Positions 23,401 through 32,637 of a DNA stretch of 64,000 bases are shown piece after piece. Numbering within the stretch: position 1 is the first letter of the stretch; each line of letters starts with the position of its first letter. This DNA is from Dipetalonema caudispina. Its lineage: Eukaryota > Nematoda > Chromadorea > Rhabditida > Onchocercidae. Under the pieces are notes generated by a model. That model made no database searches. It worked only from the letters and a program-made list of their open reading frames with translations, and was not told where the DNA came from. Where the stretch lies: the NCBI GenBank assembly GCA_013365325.1, contig JABVXV010000009.1, forward strand, positions 434,001 to 498,000. The letters are read 5' to 3'. The translations under genes were made by a program, and so were the position numbers.

Positions 23401-25472
23401 ACAGCTTTTAACAAATTGTAGGAATTTAAGTATAAATAAATTGGATCTGATAATTTTGCACATTCGGTTTTATTTATAAAAATATTTTTAGATAAAAAAA
23501 ATAAAGCTAGTATATTTGATTGAAATAAAAGTAGTGCAAGGTGCTATAGAAGATGGTACAAGAGAAATGTGTGATATTTGAAATTTTAGAAAATTAATCT
23601 ATCAATTCATAGTACTACTTTGTATTTTGAAATGTGCTAATAAGCGCTTGTTATATTTTCAGTAAATAATAATTTATGTTAGATACTTACGAGTGAAACA
23701 TCATAATAATCAAGCTTGTAATAGCATAAAGAAAGATAGACATTCAATGCAATGAAATTCCTGGAAATAAAATTAGAATCACTAACGTGTTACAATGTTA
23801 TTTATCGCTTTAGCATAATTAATTCATCAAACATCCGGAAATTTTAGGATCATATAATTTGATAGATGGAAAATTTAAGAATTTATTAAATTTTTAAATT
23901 ATTGAAACAAATTACTTTTTATTGGTCAGAATCTTTTTATAAATATCAATAGCTTCTTGATAATGAGAACGTAGATAGTGCATCGCAGCAAGTGATAATT
24001 GATCTTCTACAGCATCTTGCAGATTACTCTGATTCATCAACAGTTGTTTCTCATCTTTCAGTCGATATGCCAAATGGAATAATAAACGATTCTGAAGTGC
24101 ATTGTTTGGACCTAAAATAAGTAAAATCAAAGTAATGTTCACATATGATCCTATCATTATCTGTTTGAAAAGAATAGAAGTTATTCTTGAAGATAAAGAA
24201 ATGATTAAGTCTTTTCAACTTTTTGAAACTTTCTCTCATTTTTAGTCTATCTCTTTATAATTGGTTATAGTCCGAATATCACTTCAACAAACTACAATAA
24301 AATAAGGAAGATATTTCACATTCTTCACTTTTAATTAAAATGACGAGAATCGCTTATTTGGTAGTTATTTTTTAAATTTACATATTCGAAAATTATTATA
24401 TATTAGTTTGAACTGCTCAATGCTGGTTACCTTTTTCGGCATATTGTTTAGCTTCTGCACATAAGCCAAGAAAAAAGAAGCAACAAGCGATATATACATT
24501 CACTTCTGGTGGACAATTCTTCTCGATTAGCATTCTTTCATAAATCTAAAATTGCTAACAATTAAATTCTTCAAATAAAGAAGAAAAAAAAACACACAAG
24601 AAGGAATCGAAGGATTAAATTTTAATTCAAATAATTTATATATTTCAAATTTTGTAATATTGGAGAGAAATTAATCAGTAATCATCGACTTATACAAAAA
24701 TTAACCTCTTCCTCGCAATTTCCACTCTCTTCATTACTCTAAGTTAACTCCTCGTTAAGTGATTGTTATATTTCCTGAATTTATTATCGTACTAAAATTA
24801 CTCATAAATTAAATTATGTTTTTGTCATATCAGCTAACCGGTATTGCTTTTCGATATTCACCAGCATGGAAAGCACAATGTCCGAGCCAAAGCTCTGTCA
24901 TGTCATTAGTATTTCCATTTTTTGATTGGAACTGCAATCTTTTTAAAGTTTGATTTTGTAACCTTGATTTCCTTATTCAATCACTGATACTATGATATGA
25001 TACATACCATGTTGAAGACTATTTCAGACCAATTATCAAATAACTACAACCAGTCTTCTTCGGAAATGTTTAATTGATAAACATGTTTAATTCACTATCA
25101 AAAAAAGAGAAATCTCGCAAGCCTGTAGTAGCGACATAGCACCGGTATAATCGCGTTTCAACAAAAACTCATCCAGCTTTGGGATTTTCCCATCTCTCAA
25201 TTTCTGTTCTGATTTCTTCCGGGTAGGTTGAAGTCTGGATAACAACTGCAATGACGATCCAATTCGGTGTGAACATCATTCGAATACTTTTGTTAATTAA
25301 TTAAAAATCTCCGAAATTAGGAGAATAATGCTTTTGTAATTTACTTGAAACTATCAATTTACCATATAACCTTTAAGACAGTTGCATTTATAAAATGTAA
25401 TGGTCTAGTTCTTCGAAGAATTTTTTAGACAATTGATAATAAGTGTATTTCAAATTCAAGAAAACCTACCAT
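20433..25472 (-). CDS. IFT56: Intraflagellar transport protein 56 (TTC26 / DYF-13)
   Basis: TPR protein of the IFT-B complex, needed to carry cargo into cilia; in nematodes cilia occur only on sensory neurons (C. elegans DYF-13). Fifteen exons join in phase: 25472-25470, 25245-25123, 24931-24839, 24545-24431, 24111-23916, 23760-23691, 23398-23222, 23135-23033, 22440-22331, 22174-22114, 21966-21878, 21782-21629, 21352-21246, 21095-20962, 20544-20433, giving 548 aa against 554 in human. Diagnostic stretches: [138 protein letters not shown] and [18 protein letters not shown]. The first coding exon holds only the ATG (donor GTAGGT), followed by [12 protein letters not shown], which matches the family N-terminus. 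The intron after 25123 seems to use a GC donor. It lies 548 bp downstream of MRPL47 on the same strand. Confidence 0.95.
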
Positions 25473-26019
25473 AATTTCAACAACAAATTTAGCATAAAAT
25501 GAAATTATGCTGGGTAATATGAGAAACTATTAATAGCGGTAAGTTAAGTGAAGCAAATGATGGTTGCCAGGGTGATCCGGCGCATTGTTTCAGCAACCAT
25601 GCTACATTCGTAATAAAAGCCTCAGAACATGTAGTATGATGATACCTCATTAGAACTATCTTTAATAGGCTCAACTCCTGTTTGAATTGAAAAATGCGGT
25701 TGCCAGTTCGGGGCGCTTTCTTGAATTCTTTCATTGAACATAAGGCAAGCACAGTTCAAGTTGGAAACGAAGAATAACCAAAATCAAATTAGTGTATATC
25801 TAAGAAAAATTCATATTTTCAGGAGGTATAAATCATTTAGTGGACTGGGGAATCAAAATAGAGGTGAAAATTAGGAACAGTGAAAGAATTGATACGGCGT
25901 AACGAATTCACCTTCTATGGCCTTTTATTCTCCACAACAGCACAATTTAACGGTATCATGCGGAGACACAAAAACTTTAAGGAACAAAATTTATTGTAAT
26001 ATTAAATACAACACTTTTA
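25473..26019. other. Spacer between MRPL47 and IFT56
   Basis: About 550 bases containing the MRPL47 polyadenylation signal and the IFT56 5' region. A minus-strand frame of 87 codons (25489-25752) ends just before the IFT56 ATG; it resembles nothing I know and is probably 5' untranslated or chance sequence. Confidence 0.45.
25990..25995 (-). terminator. Polyadenylation signal of MRPL47
   Basis: AATAAA on the minus strand (plus TTTATT), 25 nt past the MRPL47 stop codon; implies a very short 3' untranslated region. Confidence 0.6.
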
Positions 26020-27611
26020 CTAAGAGACCAATTCCTTCACTTCTTTAAGTTGAGAAATGTCACTGATGTAAGAGCGGGCTGAGCGTCGATGTTTCACCTG
26101 CAATGAAGTTTTTCAATTACAGTTGATATTCCAATTAAATCTGACCTAACTGTCGAAATTTTTTCATGAGATCTCTCATACTGATTTATAAAAAAATTGC
26201 AGTCAAAAAAAATCCCAAGAATTTCTCACTTGATTTTTGGTACGTCGCCTTCGTCTTACTTCATCATCTAAAGCATCACGTTGTTTTGCATGCTCTTTTT
26301 CAGCCCATAATTTTTGCAGTAAATAGGCATCATCATCGAGATAAGGCACCTCATATTCTTTTTTATTTTCTTTATTCGGGGGAGTGAGATGTTCTGTGGC
26401 ACGCTTCCTGGAAAAAAAATAAGTTTAAATGAAATAAATAGGAATAATGGGCTTACAATAGATTTACATACCTGATTTCTTATACTTAAAATTAGTGAGA
26501 GATCCAAAAGGAGAAAACAAAGACAAGCAAGTTTAACAAAATAAAATTCAATATCAATACAAACTGATAAGTAAAGCCAGCAAAAGATGTGATGGTCCGC
26601 ATCGGTGGGTCTGCACCATCTCCTGTTTCAAGACGGAAATATGCATCGTTACGTTCATGTACTACTGATTCCAGATTACGCATGCTCTGAAACGTCAAGG
26701 TAACTATGCCTTTGCTACACAAGACTGAAATGTGCAAAGTTTCTGCAAGTTTTGAAACATTTCAAATGCTCAGACAGAAATTCTAAGGTTTCGAAAACTG
26801 ATTACTGTTTACTTATTTGCATAAACGTTACAGAATTTCATTAAAATCATGAAATAACCTCAGCAACTTTCTCAATTCGATCTGGGTTGGGCATACGACG
26901 CGCTTTTTGGACACATGCTTCTTGCATTGTCAACAACATATTGCGTTCTTTCAACAGTACATACCTAAAATAATGAAAAATTTACTGATTTCCTCATATA
27001 CTACTACTAAACTCCTCAGTTCTCTAAGAAGTAGAAAAATAATTATAATTGAATAAAGTGACGAAAAATCTCGACTCCTCACCATAATTTATGAAGATCG
27101 GAATTTGATTTCAATCTTAATTCATCTTTATTCCACGAACGACCAGGCTTGTTCTTCTCATCAAGTTCATCCTTACCATAATTTGCCGGATCATCAAAGA
27201 ATTCGCGTAAACCTTCCGGAACATTTGTATTTAGCTTTGCAATACATGAAGTTACCACAGGTTTGCTTACACTGCTGAAAGAAAACTGTTATTTTCTTAA
27301 AGTGTTATACATCTATCTGTTTATAAGAAACGGTCTCTGAAAGATTAACTATCTTCCATTTAACTCAACCAACTGAAAAAGTTGCCAAAATAAACTGGAC
27401 ATAATAGGAGAGATGAAATCGAACTTATAATCACCAGAATAGATCAAACTATTTAACGAAATTGAAAGGAAATCGAAAACCGGAAAGCAGTCTGGCAAAC
27501 CTCAATTCAGAAATGGTTCCCGAAATGATTCTTCCTGTTTTATGAACTTTCTTATTCTCTTATTTTAACAAATACTTACAAGCTATAGCCAAATCGTTTC
27601 AGAGCAAACAT
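26020..27611 (-). CDS. MRPL47: Mitochondrial large-subunit ribosomal protein uL29m (MRPL47)
   Basis: Nuclear-encoded protein of the mitochondrial large ribosomal subunit, at the exit-tunnel side. Six exons join in phase: 27611-27580, 27274-27083, 26964-26859, 26686-26565, 26407-26230, 26097-26020, giving 235 aa (human 250). The uL29 core is unmistakable: [17 protein letters not shown], then [20 protein letters not shown] followed by [21 protein letters not shown] and a [15 protein letters not shown] helix. The C-terminal part has [20 protein letters not shown] and a basic RRRRRTKNQ run; it ends [12 protein letters not shown]. The N-terminus ([18 protein letters not shown]) is basic and non-acidic, as expected for a mitochondrial presequence. 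It is divergent from the TRIAP1-like gene, which also acts in mitochondria. Confidence 0.94.
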
Positions 27612-27998
27612 TGAGTTCAATTCATTTCCATAGTTCTTCTATTCTTTCTTTCGAGATATAACATGCAAATGAAGAGAATTAAAGAAGAATAAGGATCAAA
27701 GCATTGAGATTTATCAGAGACGAGGAAAGATCAATAAAATTGTTTCAAATAAAAGCTCATCATCATTGTGAATCCTCCCAGCTAATCTTTTTTTAGCTAC
27801 TAACAATAATAATATTGTAGCAGGTATCAGTTCAAGTTGCTAATGCAGAGATAGTACAATTGGAAGAGGTAAACTTTTCATTCTAAAAGAGTTCATATTT
27901 CAAAGTTTATTTTTGGGAATGTTATTACAGCTAATAATAGAACGAAGAAGTGCTGGATAGATTGATCAACTATAAGTTGAGGTATGACAGAGCGGTAT
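27612..27998. promoter_or_regulatory. Divergent promoter region of two mitochondrial-protein genes
   Basis: 387 bases between the starts of MRPL47 (minus) and the TRIAP1-like gene (plus). No TATA box or other named motif stands out; a plus-strand T-rich tract with acceptor-like ag ends may serve as a spliced-leader site. Shared regulation is inferred from position and from the shared organelle. Confidence 0.4.
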
Positions 27999-28919
27999 AT
28001 GCCGAGTATCTTCCCGGAGTGTGATAAATTAAAACAGGTATAACTCTCCCTATATTTTCATAATTCTAACAGAAGTGATGCATAAGCTATTCTGCATGCA
28101 TCCTTTAGTGTTGCATAACATGCATGACATGCAACAATCATTACTTCCATCTATACATGCAATTCAATGTCCATTAAATTTTTTTTTGTTATTGATAAAT
28201 GGATTGAGGGCATTTTTGTAGGTTCACTCAGGTTGAGTGAATTAGCTAATTGAGTGAGTGTACTATTTACACTAAAGGGTCGATATGATATGAAATTGAA
28301 TATAAATCATTCATTCATTCGAATCTTATATGTAGTCTTTCTAATCGTTTGGAAGCAAAATGCAAGCCATGATATTATAACTTGGTAACCTTGATTTATT
28401 TTAATAACTGTGCTATGATTAAGCTTGTTATGTTTCTTCGAATCCATACATAATTTCACGAAAATGATTTTTGTGAAAATCCACCCGTAAATTTTTATTT
28501 ATTAATCTTTGGCTACTTGTAGAGCGATAAATAGTAATCGTAATGATGTTAATTAATGAATGCCAATGTTTTTTAACTTTTCATTAGCAACATTTTTGCA
28601 GACATACGACAAGTGTTTTTCTGATTTCTTCGAAAAATTTATCAGTACTGAAACGTCGGCAGTTTCAAATCCCTGTGGCCGTTTGCACGAGACATATCGA
28701 CATTGCATTGAAAAGGTGATTTCCTTCTTGTTTTTTTAATCTAAAAAGCCTTCTGTGTATATCAAAGCACCTCCTCAGTATACTGGGATTTAATGATAAT
28801 TGCCTTAACAGAATCTTGAAAAGAATAAAATTTACGATATCGATCTCAACGAACTTCGAAAAGACGTGTTGAATACAAAAGACGATTTGTTGAAGGATTC
28901 TCAAACTGCTGATAAATAG
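27999..28919 (+). CDS. TRIAP1: TRIAP1 / Mdm35-like twin CX9C protein
   Basis: Small protein of the mitochondrial intermembrane space; TRIAP1/Mdm35 pairs with PRELI/Ups proteins to carry phosphatidic acid between the membranes. Three exons in phase (27999-28037, 28602-28715, 28812-28919) give 86 aa. Both helices of the twin CX9C fold are exact: CDKLKQTYDKC (spans the first intron) and CGRLHETYRHC, separated by the family's FSDFFEKFI and AVSNPCG stretches. The tail is lysine/aspartate-rich. Length matches the family (76-86 aa). The 564-bp first intron contains a cluster of TGCAT/ATGCA words. It is followed 270 bp later by MED10 in the same direction. Confidence 0.93.
28079..28161 (+). repeat. 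Cluster of TGCAT/ATGCA words in TRIAP1 intron 1
   Basis: At least six copies of TGCAT or ATGCA in about 85 bases (at about 28079, 28093, 28097, 28113, 28120, 28129 and 28157), spaced irregularly. Denser than the surrounding AT-rich sequence; may be an intronic binding-site cluster or decayed low-complexity sequence. Confidence 0.45.
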
Positions 28920-29013
28920 CTCAAGTATACTTCTTTGTATTTCTTCTGTAGATTTAATAGATCTTTAAACCGCACCTTTACTTATTTTTCACATTCATTC
29001 TGATTGCTTATTA

Positions 29014-29019
29014 AATAAA
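29014..29019 (+). terminator. Polyadenylation signal of the TRIAP1-like gene
   Basis: AATAAA 95 nt past the TRIAP1-like stop and about 170 nt before the MED10 start codon; the spacing fits a nematode operon-type junction but does not prove one. Confidence 0.55.
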
Positions 29020-29189
29020 CTTTTGTACCAGAATTTTCTTCTTCTAACATCGCTAATACACATCGCCTATTTCTTAGGTTGTTCTGAAATCACAGCTTCA
29101 TTTGTTGTATGTTGCTGGTCTTCATATGTTCTTTATTATCATAAAAGCTAGTTTCGTACTAACATTATTTTAGAATTGAAAGAAAAATC

Positions 29190-29991
29190 ATGGATCCGTC
29201 TCTGATGGGTTCCATGTCAAACGCTCCAGTTCTACAAGAAACAGCGACCGATACGCGTTACAATCAGCTGGAGCAGACGTTGGAAAATTTCCAGGTCTTC
29301 AGCTTGTTCATCCATTCTTATCTATGTAATTAAAAATATTGTTTGTACAACCAACATATTTTGCTTTCTAGGAGAATGCACGACAGATGGGCGTAATTGC
29401 GAGTGATTTCACAACTCGAAGTCAGGAACCATTAAATCAGAAAATCCACACTCTCATATCTGGCCTTCATGTAAGCGATTTTTTTCCTGATATGAAACGA
29501 AGTTATTATTAATAAATTTCCAAATTCATGTTTCGGACTTAACTTCTGCAAGCGGACTTTTCAAAATCATATGCAACAAAGTAGCATTTGTGTTCAGGAG
29601 TTGGACCATTTGAAGAACCAGTTTATGGATGTTAAAATACCTCTTGAATTGCTTGAATATCTGGATCAGGGAAAAAACCCGCAGCTTTATACAAAAGAAT
29701 GTTTGGAAAGGACGTTGAACAAGAACAAAGAGGTGACAAGTTTTGATTTCTTAACCCTTTTGTATTTTTGATTCTCAAATCAAAGCTGAAATTGAAGACT
29801 TCTTTCTTTCGTCTATCTATGTTGCATTCCAGATGAACGGTAAAATTGAAATGTACAAGAAGTTCCGTGCAATGCTGCTAAAAGAACTTGGTGAGGAAAT
29901 GCCAAATGATATGGTTTTATATCGGAATTTACGAGACAGAAAAGATGCTTCTCCACAACATGAAAATTATAATGAGGACGCTAGTGATTAA
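29190..29991 (+). CDS. MED10: Mediator of RNA polymerase II transcription subunit 10
   Basis: Middle-module subunit of Mediator, which links activators to RNA polymerase II in the nucleus. Four exons, all phase 0 (29190-29294, 29372-29470, 29598-29732, 29833-29991), give 165 aa. Family features: LEQTLENFQENARQMGVIAS at the N-terminal helix, LNQKIHTLISGLHELDH, then the hallmark VKIPLELLEYLDQGKNPQLY and TKECLERTLNKNKE, NGKIEMYKKFRAMLLKELGE. The C-terminus is charged. Lies directly downstream of the TRIAP1-like gene. Confidence 0.96.
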
Positions 29992-30710
29992 TTTTCAATA
30001 TAAACTCGGTACTGACTCTTGTTGTGTTCATTTCTCGTTAATTACAGTTCATATATAATTCATAGTTCCGACGCCTTTAATTAAGAAGGAACTCGAACAG
30101 ACGAAGGAAAATCATTCCATGTTCAGTTTCTTCAAAGTTTTCAACTTAATATTCAATATATTTATTTATATTTGCCTTGTAACATCCTGTGTTTTATGAT
30201 TTTATTTCTGTGATAATCGGGTTTTGCGAAGTGTCAGCGTAAACAGATGACTCTCTTCTGTTGGCTGTCCTCGTATCGTTTTAAAACTGGCTCTGTTTTC
30301 TTTCTAATGAATTAATACTGCTAGTTGTTCGTTGCACTGTTTTTAATATTTCTTGAATTTTAAATGTTTTCCGAAAATTCCAAGATTTTCCTGCGATTTA
30401 TTTTCTCACCCGAATTTGTATTATTGAAATTGGTATAATGCAATGTGTTCTGTCCAGCTTCAAGTAAATATTTCATTGCAACTGTTTTTTTATTTGTTTT
30501 TATGGTATCGGTTTTGCAAGAAACTATACCTTAAAGCGGTCATTATTTCGGAAGATTGGAGTTCGACAAATAAATCACGAATACTTCGTGATCGTGTAGT
30601 GGGCTATAACTAGACCATTTGTTTCTGATAAGCTGTTTATTTAAAGGTATCAGATGTTTATTCGTTACACCGTTTGAACACTTATTTATCGAGGCTGTAG
30701 GAAATTTACC
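29992..30710. other. Intergenic region after MED10
   Basis: About 720 bases, AT-rich, with MED10 3' untranslated sequence and the promoter side of the next gene. AATAAA near 30570 could be a late polyadenylation site. No other feature seen. Confidence 0.5.
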
Positions 30711-31809
30711 ATGTCAGTTTTATTACGTGGTATGCAACCGAAGAATGGCTTTACTGCCAAAACGATGCGATTTGTGAAACATTGCAAAGAACTGGAAATT
30801 GGCTGGACTCATAATAAACTTAGGAGTCAAGGTGTTGAGGAATTTGTGGAGGAGTATTTGCCATGGATAAGGTTTGATATTATATTGATCAGATTTTGTC
30901 TTCACAGAGAAAATTGAAACATTTTCGGTCTTCTTTTTCAATCGAACATCACTTTTGGATTAGTGTAAATGAGTCATCTTTTTTGAATTCTCAAATCCTT
31001 AGTTTTTTCTTAAATAAGCTCATATTCTTCTTCATTAATATGGTCCAAATCATAGTCTTCAGACTGGCCATCTGCTTCATGCAACATTTGGTTTTTGAAC
31101 ATCCTGGTCTACAACTGCTTTTTTTTATGAAATGACAAGAAATAGCAGTTTATGAAGGTTTTTTTGTAACGATTATGTAACAATTCCCGTAAAATTTTGA
31201 TAATTTGCAAATTTCTGCATAAATTTTCTCTTTTTTACAGAGAAAATAACCCGCATGTTGCAATAAAATTATTTCGAACTCATGTTAATTGCGACCCATT
31301 TGTAATTGGGATGTAAGTTTGTTTTTCTTTTTTTATTTTAGATTCGTATGATTTAAAAAAAAAAAGAATCTGGTAGACACAAATTATTGGATTTGAAAAT
31401 TTCGCAGTTACATTTATTTAGATAAATTAGCATTCAGATATGAACACTGTCGCATGAGAAAACGGCGTTGTGACTGGAAGACCAAGCATCAGGTGTTATC
31501 ATTTGTAGAAGAAATAGCTATTGGTGGAGACTACGTTAAAGGTGATTTTTAAAGACCTTAAATTGTATTTCTTGAAAATATAATTTTCCAAGATTTCAAA
31601 TGCAAATTAATCCCAGTTCAATAATTGAATATTCAGGCCGGAAACGAGGAGTGAAAACGATACTACCACGTGGCTTACAACTGTGGAATACGGAAACCAT
31701 TGGGCATGATGTATTTAAGGTTTATAGTAAATGGAAAGGAGATGCTCCAGACCCTATGGAAATTACTAGTGCTTCTCATCCGAACTTTATACATAGGAAG
31801 CACGCTTAG
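30711..31809 (+). CDS. Mitochondrial ribosomal protein of the L51/S25/CI-B8 (thioredoxin-like) family, probably mL43
   Basis: Four exons in phase (30711-30871, 31241-31312, 31408-31541, 31637-31809) give 179 aa. The middle resembles the L51/S25/CI-B8 domain shared by mL43, mS25 and NDUFA2: SQGVEEFVEEYLPWIRENNP then HVAIKLFRTHVNCDPFVIG, i.e. the 'G-x-x-F-h-x...NP-x-V-x-h' pattern. A basic presequence-like N-terminus (MSVLLRGMQPKNGFTAKTMR) is present. The C-terminal half (CRMRKRRCDWKTKHQ, VKTILPRGLQLWNTE, KWKGDAPDPMEITSAS) is unlike the human proteins, so assignment to mL43 rather than a sister is a guess. Start chosen because it opens the frame and is preceded by an in-frame gap. Confidence 0.62.
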
Positions 31810-32637
31810 AAAGAGACGTGTCTAAGATTAAGTCGAAGGCCGAAGTTGTTCATTCCTATTGAAATGAACTATTAAATTCACTCATTTAAGAGAGTAAACG
31901 AAAAAAAACAGAAGATGTTTGAAGAATTCTAAAAATTTCTTTTTTTATTTATATGTGCAAGGACTTACCACAACTTATGAACTACACCATCTGTCGAATA
32001 ATTTTGTTAACATCAATTTCGCTTTGTATTGGGTTCATACATCGATTTTTTCGGCAGAATTCTTAATGGTACAGTATAAGAATTAAATATGAATTTTGAA
32101 TTTGAATAGATTTTTGCTGTAGTGATTTGGGCACTACAACTGGTGTTAAATAAGCCTTCCAAAATTAATAAAGTTTTCTGTTGAAGATCATACTGTTTCT
32201 AAAATTAATGTGTAGTGCTAAAGAAACCTTGATGTTTATTGTGATTTAAAATAAAAAACATTATTGCTTTGCTGACTATTTTAGTTTTTGAATTTAATAC
32301 TTGTATGATTTGGAAATAAAAATCCAGTTTTCATGTCCTGTACATAATCTTCACCTGCACTTCATGCGTCACTTGAATCTCGATGGCAATGCGCTTCTCT
32401 TTATAAATGTGAAACATCAAGAAAATAGAATAGTTTGTGTGAATAATAAGTAGTTGCCGAAATGTCTGGAAGACAAAAAAGAGAGTGGAATGAACTTGCT
32501 GCAATAATGAGTCTTACATAAGTATCAAGTTTAATCAGCTGCCAGATTTAGCAATTTGAATTCTTGGTGTTGTCCGTGTTTCAGTTGAGATATTTCCTGC
32601 GCTTCATTTTCATAAATTCCCAACTTCATTGTCATTT
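31810..32637. other. Intergenic region with tandem polyadenylation signals
   Basis: About 830 bases. AATAAA at 32167-32172 and 32315-32320 can end the preceding transcript. A short frame at 32461 (MSGRQKREWNELAA...) has no splice link to the next gene and is not called. Nothing else recognised. Confidence 0.5.

Noticed and set aside
25489..25752. 87-codon minus-strand open frame just upstream of IFT56.
   Set aside because: No homology, no good splice or context; it ends before the IFT56 ATG and is likely 5' untranslated or random.
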